A stretch of DNA of 64,000 bases, taken from positions 81,792 through 145,791 of the forward strand of contig JAQMWT010000119.1 in assembly GCA_029834535.1 (NCBI GenBank). Reading direction: 5' to 3'. Positions within the stretch are counted from its first letter, which is position 1; each line of letters starts with the position of its first letter. The position numbers and the translations under genes are program-made. A model generated the notes under the pieces. It ran no database searches, was not told where the DNA came from, and saw only the letters and a list, made by a program, of their open reading frames with translations. Positions 41,456-51,995 of this stretch are shown in pieces. The stretch comes from Chrysophaeum taylorii (Eukaryota; Sar; Pelagophyceae; Pelagomonadales; Pelagomonadaceae).

Positions 41456-43350
41456 CCATCGCGTGTAATGCAGACGACGATCTTACGATAGAGTTGACGT
41501 CGGGGACGACGCCATCTTTTCCTGCGGACCCCCCCGAAACGGTTTCGGTTACTACGGATTGAGCCACGTATACGCCGCCGGAAGAAAAGGATAGATTTAA
41601 GAAGACGATTAGCAGCGTTCTCAAGTGGGACGAAGACGAGCCGACGTCGAACCTGCAGGATTGGTGGACGAAAACTCAGAATTTCTTGTTAAAGAAGCCA
41701 CCAGAACAACCGCTCAGCGACGGAGTCAAAGCCGCAGCCGACACGGAACCGATCGCCGATGATGATGAAGATCAACCGGCGACGAATGAATTCACAGATG
41801 CATTCTGGAACGACGAAATGAATGATTTAAGGGAGGGGTCGTTTGCTTCCAAGAACTACGAAGACCAGGATCCCCTACCAGCGTTGATTCCCTCCGAGAT
41901 TGTCTTGGAGGAAGAGCGGAAGCCGCCAGATAAAGAGGCTGACGCGAGCGTTATGGCGAAGACGCCAACAACAGATGATACGAAAGCTCAAGCCGCGGTA
42001 TCGATTCCCAACCCCGGAGATGAGCGAGTCAGAGCCCGGTGTGCTCACACTTCGTTGACGCCGCGAGATGGCAAGACGATAGAAGATGATTTGGTTCCCC
42101 TCAGTTGTTTAGATACGGGTACTCTAACGTTTATAGCCTGTCATATCTACAGGAATCGTGACGGACCGAAATTCTCGACGACCATCGGTGTCGATGGAAT
42201 GGCAGATGCTTCTTATATTTGCCGAGAAATGGTCAGAAAATTGGCCAAAGATCAGTTGATTTTCGCTGAAGGCGAACTTCCGATTAAGCGCAAGCTGTAC
42301 GGATCAGGGTTGAATACGACGACGATCTATCGTTGGATCGCCATTCGGGTCGCCCTCGCCGACGACTTCGCTGCCCCCATTGTCGCTATTGTAGCCGATA
42401 CGAACTATCTGTTCCTGTTGGAAGGGCGCGATATACGAGTTTTAGGCGCCATTGTGGACTATCCCCACGATCGGATCTGTTTTTATCGAACCCAAGTCGT
42501 CTACGGACGCAAGAAGATTAAAGTTAAGGATGAACGAGTCGATGCACCCATCGTGACCTTTCGATCTATTTACGATCGAGATCCGATAACCGTGCCGATT
42601 TACAATCATCAACACGATGCCTTTCGGAAGAGTCTCGACCTAGTCAAGACTCGAGTTTACGCTCGTTTGAGCACGATTAAAGACCTCCGAAGCCCGCCGC
42701 CGGAACGAACGGTAGCCTTGGCTACGCGGGGGCATGCCACGACCAAATTCTCCCCAGCTCCGGGAGAAGCCGCGCAGGAAGTAGTCGCTTACGCTGCGCG
42801 CACGCTTCAAATCGAGCCCGGTCGAACTTACAATCTACCGGTTATTTTGTCGAAGCCTATGGAAATGGGACAGGTTTTCGTCGCTACGTTTGCTGAGAAC
42901 GAGCAGATGGGCGTTGTCGAAGGAATGTGTTCTTCTTGCGAAGAGCACGACCGATCCGCTGCTCGGGTGGCGGTTACTGCCACGGAAGAAGTGCCGACGG
43001 TCGTCACTCAAGGCGAAGTCCTTGCGATTGGAAGTATCGTTAGGTACGAAGACGAGTTGAACGTCTCTACGATCAACGAACTTATGAAAGAATGTGAAGA
43101 AGGATACGACAAGGGGAACCTTCCTTTCACCGTTTCTGTCGCTAGTCACTTGACGCGATGCGACGCATCTCCCCCGCCGATGCTGCTGAGCACGGTGCAG
43201 AAGGACGCTACGACCGCTATGGCGGACAAGTCCACCCTCAAACGACCTGAAGGCAGCGACGATTTCGCTCGAAGGTCAGAAGAAGATGAAAAGAAATGCC
43301 GCGAGATCACCGAAGCGGAGATCGGCCGCCGATATGAAAAGGTTCAATGG
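41456..43350 (+). pseudogene. Gypsy-type element protease-like region
   Basis: This frame has a TGA at 41560 and is then open to 44493. After an acidic linker there is a retropepsin-like segment: IGVDGMADASYICREMVRKL near 42185, KRKLYGSG, IVADTNYLFLLEGRDIRVLG, then IVDYPHDRICF. The order (active-site loop, flap region, LLG/RDxL-like second half) fits an aspartic protease. The usual D(S/T)GA reads DGMA, so the site is altered. The linker to the methyltransferase follows (to EKVQWLPIAYRK). Confidence 0.55.
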
Positions 43351-44493
43351 CTTCCAATCGCTTATCGCAAGGTGGTGATGCTGTTCAGTGGAGCCGGAGG
43401 CAGTACTTTAGGTCTCCAACGAGCCCACGAAACGTGTGGGACGTCGTTTCGAGTCGTGCTAGCACTCGATGCGTCGGACACCGCCAACCAGATCCACCAT
43501 AAGAATTTTCCGAACATTCCTGTGGTGCAGCACACACTGTGTGGTCGCTATGTTACAACCTTACGGTTGATCGAATCTTATTTACCCTACGCGGAATGGT
43601 CGTCGTCGATGTGTATCGCGTCGCCACCCTGCGTACACTCCGCTCTGTGCAACTTGACCTCCAGAGATGTTGGGGAAGGAGTCACCGCTACCCACTGGAC
43701 GATGAAATTATGCAAGGTGGCTGGTTTCTTCATGTGGCTGATAGAGCAGGAGGCTTCGATTATTTCTTACGTTGCACGTTTGCACCCGTACGTATACGTC
43801 GTCAATTTTTACGACATAACTCCTAGTTTGATGAGCTGTCGCGTGCGATTGTTGGTTTCGAGCCATCCGCTCCATTTGCGCGCAGTTCCAAAGACTGGCA
43901 AGAATATGCAACAAGAGTTCGCCGCTGCGCTTGGCTACGCCGACGAACGACATTTACTTCAGATGAACAATTTAGGATCATCACGAGCCGCGACAGACGC
44001 AGCTTATACTGTTACGCGTGTCCCGCTTCGCGTAGGACCGCACCGTTCCGATTACAGATCTCTGAATCTGGAAATGACTTCGGAGTTGCTGACGATGTCC
44101 CCTGATTTTGATTGGGCCGGCTTCTCCAGGACGACCTCGTTGAAACACTTGGCGTCCGTCGTGCCACCTGACACGATGGCCTTATTAGTGCTCGATCTGC
44201 ACAGCTCTGTGACCAGGGAATTTCACCTGAGCGGCGAAGCTTTGCCGTCAGCGTTGAGTCCTGCAGACCGACCGTTTGATTATTATTTGCAAATTGATAA
44301 AACCACCCTTCGTCACGTACAAGTTCCGCTGTTAAACACGCGCACACGTGTCGTAAGATGGGTGTCGAATGATGATCTTCAAGATCTCACCAAATGGAAA
44401 CCTCCAGAGGTACCGTTGATTCCGCCTGCAACAGATGAGCCGGGGACGTCTCATGCTTCTTCTGCTGCCCCCCCCCCCGACAACCAAATTTAG
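43351..44493 (+). pseudogene. C5-cytosine DNA methyltransferase domain in the gypsy-type polyprotein
   Basis: This is in the same open frame as the protease-like segment. Motif I is VVMLFSGAGGSTLGLQRA (from 43372), the AdoMet-binding FxGxGG loop. Motif II-like is VVLALDASDTANQIHHKNFP. Motif IV is MCIASPPCVHSAL, with the catalytic Pro-Cys at about 43624-43632. A later segment, ITPSLMSCRVRLLVSS, is placed like motif VIII. The ENV of motif VI is not clear. The target-recognition part is short. The enzyme would transfer methyl groups to cytosine C5. It sits between protease and RT, so it is part of the retroelement polyprotein. The frame ends at 44493 before the RT frame begins. Confidence 0.8.
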
Positions 44494-46731
44494 ACGTTCC
44501 GCCAGATCCTGAGCGAGATCGGGAACCGAAAATTAAGAGCGAGCCGAGTGTTCGTGTCAAAGGCGAGAGGATCAACAAAAGCCACCCGGAAGTGAAACTA
44601 AAATACGAGGAAAAGTTCGATGTGCCATGGAAAGATGCGCCGCGCGATGCTGAGGGTGCACCGCTGCCGCAAACTCCCGAGCATGTCAAGGACAACGAAG
44701 CAATGAAAGTTAAAATTCCTACGAAGGAAGAAGTTGACAAGGTTGTGCAGGAGCTGGGAATTCCTGACAATCCGCACTTAGATGACGAGGCGAAATTGAT
44801 GCTCCGTCACTGTGTGCAATATTCTTGGGCCTTTTTCGACCCGATTATGAGACCTGTGGACTCGCCTCCTGTGTCTCTACGATTCAAAGACGCGAATCCG
44901 CGACCGATAAAGATGACGCCCTACCGATTGACGCCTGCGAAGCTCGATTGCCTCCGCAAGCAGATCAGCGAGTGGTGCCGGGATGGAGTCATTCGTCCGG
45001 CCAACTCACCTTGGGGCTTTCCTGTGTTGATGCTTCCGAAGAAAGGAGCTGAGATTGGAACGTCAAACGCGTTCCGTGCTGCAGTTGACTTACGTCAGCT
45101 CAACGATCAATTGGTCAATGACAGTTGGCCAAACATTCGACAAGATGATGCTTTAGCCCTTTCTCGCGATGAGACGATGGCGGACATGCATTGATATTAG
45201 ATGGGGATACCACAACCTTCGTCTGGATCCGGCAGCGCAGGACGCTGTCACGATGGTTAGCCCACTTGGCGCTCATAGTTTCTTGCGATTACCTCTAGGT
45301 GTGAAGACGGCCGGAGCTCTTTTCTGCAAGCAAATGGCGAGCGACCTTTCGAAATGGATGTATCAAGACTTGGTTGCGTTTGTTGACGATATTATGATGG
45401 GATCCGACGATCTTCATCGACATTTACAAGTTTTGATCGAAGTGATGTGTCATTTGGCACAGAGAGGGTACAGCGGTCGAACCGCGAAGTTCCACCTTCT
45501 CAAGGATGATATAGAATTTCTGGGACACATTTCTACCCCAGAAGGCTTGAAGCCGAATCCGAAGACGCTGGAAGCACTGCAGAAGATGCCGATTCCAGGT
45601 ACTTTACCGAATACTTCCCCGAAGACCCAGATACGCTCTTTCATCGGCATGAGTAATTATTGCCGGCGATATGTAAAGAACTACTCGAAGATTGTGGAAC
45701 CGTTGAGACGATTATGCCTCGAAGGTGTAAAGTTCGAGTGGACGCCCGAGTGTCAGAAAGCTTGGGATATGATTATTGAAGCTTTGGTTGATTCCCGTGG
45801 AGTCTACCACGCCGATTATGATCTGCCTTTTCAGATCCGATCCGATGCTTCTAAGGATGGACTTGGAGCATATCTCTTCCAGATTGTCGAAGTCAAGGAC
45901 GATGCCGGAAGAGTGACTCGAGAAGAACGAGTAATTGAATACTGGAGCCGAGCTGTGCCGAAGGAGATGCGGAATTATGAGCCCCGTCGGCTAGAGCTGC
46001 TGGCAGTTATACTTTCTCTAGAGCACTTTCGAGCCTACATCGAAGGGCACCGTACTGTTTTGGAGACCGATCACCGAAATTTGACGTTTTTACGTAAGGC
46101 GACGCACTCGTCTGGGCAGCTTGCTCGTTGGGCGATGCGCCTCGCCAATTTTGACCCTGAACTTGGTTACAAGCCGGGAAAGTCACCGGGAATGAGTATC
46201 CCTGACTGTCTCTCCCGCAACCCGATAGATCATGTCATCGAGACTGACGAGTTTGGAGAACCTTTGAACCACGCTTATTTAGTGTTCCAAGAGCTTCCCC
46301 GACCTGTTGATGACCGAGGAGTTCCCGCCTCCGGCTGCCACTTCATAATGTCGTTTATTACGACCGAACTGCCGGAAGACGAAGACGAAGACCCTGAAAA
46401 GGATCCGATGAAATTGGCTACGTCTCACGCTACGAGACAACGTCGGAAGAACCGTGCGCGCGATGAGCCACAGATCTTCAAGGACGCAGCCGCTTACAAA
46501 GATTATATCGATAAGATACCCGATAATATGACGCTCGCTGAGATCGCACGTGAGCAAGAATCGGATGCTACTTGCGAGGATATTCGCTACCGAATGGCCC
46601 AAGGTCAGGCGCCGCGACGTTCCCGAGCGAACGAACGATTCGAAGTCGTTAAAGATGTTCTTTACCGCATTTCTGCTGATTTGCACCCGATGATTGTTGC
46701 ACCCGCTACGTTGCGTAAGCGCATTATTTGA
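44494..46731 (+). pseudogene. Gypsy-type element reverse transcriptase and RNase H
   Basis: RT: YRLTPAKLDCLRKQISEWCR, DGVIRPANSPWGFPVLMLPK, then AAVDLRQLNDQLV. A frame change at about 45180 precedes DIRWGYHNLRL, FLRLPLGVKTAGALF, and the catalytic FVDDIMMG near 45378. FLGHISTPEGLKPNPKTLEA then the SFIGMSNYCRRYVKNYS thumb region follow. RNase H: QIRSDASKDGLGAYLFQ, YEPRRLELLAVILSLEHFR, LETDHRNLTFL, then DCLSRNP. These are the family's standard blocks. The frame closes with a TGA at 46729. Confidence 0.9.
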
Positions 46732-48240
46732 CTCTACCACGACACTCCGGTTAACGGTGGTCATATGGGACGTCACAGTACCGTCCAGGCTATCCAAGAA
46801 CGATTTTGGTGGCCTCACATGTCGAACGAAGTTGGAGTCTTCATTGCTGAATGCTTGGTTTGCCAGAAAGCTCGTACGCCTGAGCCGAAACGAGCTGGAC
46901 TCTTGCAGCAGCCCGTCTACGACGGTGATGGTGCTGTTCTTTGCATGGATTTATTTGGACCCTTGCCCAGCGCTGGTCCCGAGACGTATCTTCTAGTATT
47001 TTTTGATCCGTTCTCGCATTTCTTGATTCTGGATGTTTTGAACGATAAGACTGCTGAGTCTGTCCTCGAGTCTTTTATCATTAACATCCTTCTCAAGGGC
47101 TAGTTGCCCCAGATGATTCGTACCGACAACGGTAAAGTGTTCGTGAACAGGTTGATGCGCGAGTTTTGCTATCTCTTCCACACCCGATACCAAACTACGA
47201 TTCCTTATCATGCCCAGTCGAACCCGGCTGAGCGTGCCAACCGATTTATCAAGGCCTTCCTCCGTGCTTGCCTTCAAGGACGGAACATCACGGATTGGCC
47301 TGACTTTGCTCATTGTATTGCGTTTTGCTACAACCGAAAGTTTGTTCCAGGCACGCAGATTTCCCCCTTTATGCTGCGCCTGAACCGTCAGCCGATGCTG
47401 CCGACTGACTACACGCTCATGGATTTTGATACACGATTATTGCCGAAGACTCGCTCTGATGCAGTCGCCGAGACTCGCGAACGATTGAAATATTATACCA
47501 AGATCGTCCGCGAGGCTCGTGATAAAGCTTTGAAGAAACAGCGATTGGCTTACAATGCTGATCATGTTGATGTTGAATACAAGGAAGGATCGCACGTTTT
47601 GCTCTACATTCCTTTCCTTCAGAACAAACTTCGACCGGAATGGCGAGGGCCGTTTATTATCAAGGAACGCCTCTCCCCGGTCACCTACAGGATTGAGTCT
47701 CTCGACTCTCCGCCCGAAGAGCGGCGTGTTCATGTAAGTCAGATCACGCCTGTGATGGTACCTCCGATCGTTGATCAAACCATCCGCAAACCCGAAGAAA
47801 CCTTCCGTGATGATTATCAGCACGGTAAGTTTGTTGTTTTCCGGATCCCTGACCGGAAGCGCTCTGATTGGCGCAAGAAGATTTATGTTGCCGAAGTTTA
47901 CGAGCCTTACGATTACCAAAATGATCGTGTTGCTCTACATTTATATTCCGATTTGGGTCCGAACGATGATGTCGCTTATTTCAAGCCGACCTCTCGCCTT
48001 TCGCACCGCAAGCTCAAGCCCGAATTCAAGGACGTTGAAGGTCGAAGTTTCACCGACAAGTCCCGAATTTCTTCCAACACAACTCCTTGTGTCACGGATT
48101 TCGCTCCACACGAGATTGATGTGTTGATACCCAAGTTTACTTTACGCAGTGGTCGAGTTCCTGAACCGATCATCACCCGCGTTTACCAGAAGATTCGTTC
48201 ACGAGATGCTCGTGAGGCGAAGCCGCGCTCCTCGCGCTAG
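46732..48240 (+). pseudogene. Gypsy-type element integrase and C-terminal tail
   Basis: It is in the same frame as RNase H after a TGA. The zinc HHCC finger reads LYHDTPVNGGHMGRHSTVQA then CLVCQK. The catalytic triad is Asp in CMDLFGPLP, Asp in RTDNGKVF (after a TAG at 47101) and Glu in NPAERANRFIK. The C-terminal half includes EGSHVLLYIPFLQNKLRPEW then RGPFIIKERLSPVTYRI, a GPF/Y-type module. A tail of about 150 residues ends at TAG 48238-48240. Confidence 0.85.
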
Positions 48241-48280
48241 CACCTCGCTGGGGCAGCTCGAATTCTTACCAGGGGAGTCC

Positions 48281-48617
48281 TGTGGCGACAACTCCCGCCT
48301 CCTAAGGCTTACCCCTCTTTTAAGGCCCCCCCTCATCAGGGGCACCCTACTCCGTTCCGATGATGTCAGTGTTCTCTATGACATCATCTTCCTTTCCGTG
48401 ACGCATGTCACGCTGATTTCTGATTTGCGATATATCCTTGATCATAAAGCAGCAGCCGGTCCTCAAGTTGAGAGGACCAGGCACGGAAGTTGTTTGTGGT
48501 CGCGTGGCGGGAGAACGGCCATCCTCGTCCAGTGGTCCCACCAAGGGCACGGACGCGATCGGCGAGCCAGGATTCGAAGGCACGCCAGGTAGCCCCTAAA
48601 ACTCTCCTTACGCCACA
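48281..48617 (+). repeat. LTR2, 3' LTR of the gypsy-type element
   Basis: It starts TGTGGCGACAACTCCCGCC after a purine tract (CAGGGGAGT). It ends CTCCTTACGCCACA and is followed directly by flank F copy 2 instead of the target duplication. It differs from LTR1 at many positions. Confidence 0.9.
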
Positions 48618-48774
48618 ACGGCCCTCCCCAAATCACGCTAGTCAATCCTCTAAAGATTCTCGTGCGCATGAACAGACTCCAGACAGACTCGAGACCGACT
48701 CGAGACAGACGCGAGACAGACTCCGTCCCCTCATCCATCAGACAGACTCAAGTCAGACTCCAGACAGACAGCGA
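48618..48774 (+). repeat. Flank F, copy 2, between LTR2 and LTR3
   Basis: It is nearly identical to 38099-38266. The junction LTR2/F shares ACA with the start of F copy 1 (GACAACGGCC), so a short microhomology marks the recombination point. Confidence 0.8.
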
Positions 48775-49112
48775 CGTGGCGGCAACTCCCGCCTCCTACG
48801 GCTTACCCCACTTCTAGGGCCCCCCTTATCAGGGGCACCCTACTCCGTTCTGATGATGTCAGTGTGTTCTCTATGACATCATCTTCCTTTTCCGTGACAT
48901 GCGTCACCCTGATTTCTGTTTTTCGATATATTCTTGATCTAAAGCAACAGCCGGTCCTCAAGTTGTGAGCACCAGGCACGGAAGTTGTTTGTGGTCGTGT
49001 GGCGGGAGAACGGCTATCCTCCTCCAGTGACCCCACCAAGGGCACGGACGCGAGCGACGAGCCAGGATTCGAAGGCACGCCAGGTAGCCCCTAAAATTCT
49101 CCTTACGCCACA
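48775..49112 (+). repeat. LTR3, additional LTR copy
   Basis: It matches LTR1 more closely than LTR2 (CTACGGCTTACCCC, TTGATCTAAAG region), with the first base changed (CGTGGCGG). AGCGA lies on both sides (48770-48774 and 49113-49117). Confidence 0.85.
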
Positions 49113-49162
49113 AGCGAGACAGATCCGCGTGGAGGAGGATAACAATTACCCCAGCACGTCAC

Positions 49163-50797
49163 ATGTTGACGAGTGCGTGCTGTGATGGTGACATCGGCGC
49201 CGTGCGATTGCAGCTCGATTCTTCTTGTTATTCCGACGTGAACGAGGTCGATGATAACGGTTACTCGCCCCTCGTGGGGGCGAGCTTCGGCGGCCACGTC
49301 GGCGTCGCCCAGCTCTTACTCTCACGAGGCGCTGAGGTGAACCAGACAGCCAAGAATGGTTGGTCGGCGCTGTACGCCGCGAGTCTGTACGGCCACGTCG
49401 AGTTGGCAAGCCTACTGGTCTCGAACGGCGCTGACGTCAACCAGGCCGCCGAAGACGGTTTATCGCCGCTGCACGTCTCGTGTAGGAACGGAGACGTTGA
49501 GGTGGCTACCCTGCTGCTCTCGAAGGGCGCCGACGTCAACCGCGTCGACGATTACGGTTGCTCGGCGCTTTGTCTTGCGAGCCAGCATGGCCACGTCAAA
49601 GCGGTTGCCCTGCTGCTGCTCGAGAAGACAACCAGCGTCGATGTCAACCTTGCCGATAACGATGGTGCCACGCCGCTATGCGCGGCCAGCCAGAACGGAT
49701 TCGTCGCCATCGTCCGATTGCTGCTTTCTCGCGGCGCTAACGCCAACCACGCCGGCGGCAACGGTGCCTCGCCGCTCTGCATGGCGAGCGAGAAGGGCCA
49801 CGTCGATGTGGTTCGGTTGTTGCTCGCGAATGGTGCCGACGTGAACCACGTCAAGGACGACGGCGGATCCTCGTCTCTTCACCTCGCTAGCAAGTACGGC
49901 CACGTCGAAGTGGTTCGATTATTGCTCGAGGAGACAACAGGCGCCGACGTCAATTTGACCGACAACAAGGGTGCCTCGGCGCTTCGGCTTGCGAGCCAGC
50001 ATGGCCACGTCGAAGTGGTTGCCCTGCTGATGCCCGAGAAGACAACCAGCGTCGATGTCAACCTCGGCGATAACGACGGCGCCACGCCGCTCTACGCGGG
50101 CTGCGAGTTCGGATTCGTCGCCATCGTCCGATTGCTGCTTTCTCACGGCGCTAACGTCAACCAAACCGCCTGCCGAGGTTGCTCGCCGCTCGGCGTGGCG
50201 AGCGAGGAGGGCCATGTCGATGTGGTTCGGTTGTTGCTCGCGAACGGTGCCGACGTGAACCACACCATGGACGCCGGCGGCTCGTCTCTTCATTTTGCCA
50301 GCCAATACGGCCACGTCGAAGTGGTGCGGTTGTTGCTCGCGAGCGGCGCCGACGTCAGTTTGACCAACACTATGGGTGCCTCGCCGCTTTGTCTTGCGAG
50401 CTTTGCTTCCTGCGTTTCCGTCGTCCAACTCTTGCTGAAACACGGCGCTGACGTCAATCAGGCCGCGTGGAATGGCATCTCGCCGCTTCATTTCGCTAGC
50501 TACGAAGGTTGCGTCGACATCGTTAGGTTATTGATTGAATATGGTGCCGACGTCCGCTGCGTGGATTCGAACGGCATGATGCCTATCGACGCGGCGCGCA
50601 ACTGTGGCCATCGCGCCGTCGTTTCCTGGCTGGTCGCCGCTACCCGATCTCCTCTCGACGAACTCATCTTGGAATTATCTTTCGGACAGGATGATGATTT
50701 TCAGGTTTTGGTTAGGAAAGAAAGCCGCACGACGAAGAAGTGTCCGCGCTGCGGTCGTCGACGAGTCCGTTTAAATTCCAGAGAGTCATGCCCATAG
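49163..50797 (+). CDS. Ankyrin-repeat protein with C-terminal CxxC motif
   Basis: 544 residues from an ATG 50 bp beyond LTR3. About 14 ankyrin repeats of ~33 residues fill residues 5-490 (pattern DxxGxSPLxxASxxGHVxVVxLLLxxGADVN). Two repeats are longer by insertion of EKTTSVDVN-type blocks. The C-terminus is separate and carries KKCPRCGRRR, half a zinc ribbon. Ankyrin repeats bind proteins; the partner is unknown. The repeats are very similar at DNA level, suggesting recent internal duplication. The upstream promoter would lie within LTR3. It may be a truncated host gene or a new ORF driven by the LTR. Confidence 0.75.
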   Translation: MLTSACCDGDIGAVRLQLDSSCYSDVNEVDDNGYSPLVGASFGGHVGVAQLLLSRGAEVNQTAKNGWSALYAASLYGHVELASLLVSNGADVNQAAEDGLSPLHVSCRNGDVEVATLLLSKGADVNRVDDYGCSALCLASQHGHVKAVALLLLEKTTSVDVNLADNDGATPLCAASQNGFVAIVRLLLSRGANANHAGGNGASPLCMASEKGHVDVVRLLLANGADVNHVKDDGGSSSLHLASKYGHVEVVRLLLEETTGADVNLTDNKGASALRLASQHGHVEVVALLMPEKTTSVDVNLGDNDGATPLYAGCEFGFVAIVRLLLSHGANVNQTACRGCSPLGVASEEGHVDVVRLLLANGADVNHTMDAGGSSLHFASQYGHVEVVRLLLASGADVSLTNTMGASPLCLASFASCVSVVQLLLKHGADVNQAAWNGISPLHFASYEGCVDIVRLLIEYGADVRCVDSNGMMPIDAARNCGHRAVVSWLVAATRSPLDELILELSFGQDDDFQVLVRKESRTTKKCPRCGRRRVRLNSRESCP

Positions 50798-51995
50798 GTG
50801 ATTAAGGGGCGTGTCACTCTCTTGCCTGTTGATGTGAGCTGTACTGAGGAACTGTTTTTTTGCGTACTCTTTGTTGTAACTGTGGTCACGAGCTCGCAGT
50901 CGTCGTCGTGCTTGAGTTTGGTTGAGACATCGACAGAGCGCGGGCCTTTCTTTTTGAAGGCACCATCGGAGACCTTCGCGTTCTCGAGTGCTCGGGGAAT
51001 GATCACGTAGAACCCCTTGGCTGGGCGAAGGCCGCTTCCAGGGGGTGGGGCGGGCGAGTCATAAACGAGGTACTGCACCCCCCCCCCCAGCGCTAAAGTT
51101 TCGTGCCGAGGTGGAGGTCTGCGACCCCCCAGCGCTAAAATTTCAAGCGGGGAGGGGGTGGGGTTCCTGGCCGCGCACCTACGCTTACGCGCCTGTCTCT
51201 AGCACTCGCTAGTCGGTCGCGAGAAGGTCTCATACGCGAGGGTAAACCTGGCTTGCTTGCCAGGCGCCCCGGTCTTCAGAGTTGACGCTAGGGTTAAACT
51301 GCCTCGCTCCGGTCTTCAGAGCCGCCGTTCTACGGAACGCCGCGAACTGAGGCTCGGCGGCTCTGTCGGAGGGGAGCGCCTCTGAGAGTCTCGGGCACGG
51401 GCGTTGAAGGCTCGGAGGATCAGAGGGAGCGCTGCGGCAGAGAGCTCAATTTGCCGTAGCCAAACGCGCGACTCCGAGCCGTCATACTTGGCGAGGTACT
51501 GAATGCGACCTGTTTTCGGCTCGGACCGCCTGCTTTCTACAGTTTCAGAGATGCGAAGATCTGCCGCGATGCATGAGGGTCCAAGTGGGAGTTCGGTGAG
51601 CCCTGAGCACTCGAGGTGCGTATGGCGGGCGAAACGGCACCTCACCGGCACAGGGGTATATCGCCGACACGCCGAAAACGGTCCGCAAGTGAATGTGGGG
51701 GTATTTTATTCCGCCACCTCCTAAAACAGACTTCAAGACAGACTCAAGACAGACTCCAGACAGACTCCGGGGTGACGGCCACCAGGCAGATTGCAGTCGG
51801 ACTCCAGTCGAACTCCAGTCGGACTCCAGACAGACTCCAGACAGTCTCCAGGTAGGCTCCAGGTATTCACCAGACAGCGGCGACGCCGTCTGCGATCATA
51901 AACCAACAACCAACGACGAAAAGGGTTTTGACTAGAATTCAGGGTTCACTCACGAGGGGTTGTCGTGCGGCGGAGTGCGCAGCCATCGATCGTTC
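50798..51995. other. No intact gene; remnants and minisatellite
   Basis: Minus-strand frames at 50701-51078 (FYVIIPRALENAKVSDGAF) and 51316-51651 (GRIQYLAKYDGSESRVWLRQ) look like protein fragments but have no recognised domain. A C-run and a duplicated CCCCCCAGCGCTAAA lie at 51069-51140. At 51725-51860 a minisatellite of GACAGACTCCA-type units resembles that in flank F. Confidence 0.45.

Larger units (their letters stand above)
38675..48280 (+). mobile_element. Ty3/gypsy-type retrotransposon internal region with DNA methyltransferase domain
   Basis: The order is gag-like, aspartic protease-like, C5-cytosine methyltransferase, RT, RNase H, integrase, then a C-terminal tail. The frame order is broken: gag in one frame with stops at 39044 and 39860, a shift near 41.4 kb, a stop at 41560, a shift near 44.5 kb, a shift near 45.18 kb, and stops at 46729 and 47101. 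The RT-RNase H-integrase order is that of Ty3/gypsy. Confidence 0.9.

Noticed and set aside
48600-48625. ATTCGAAGG-containing LTR end as a tRNA gene
   Set aside because: No acceptor, D or anticodon stems could be formed around it.
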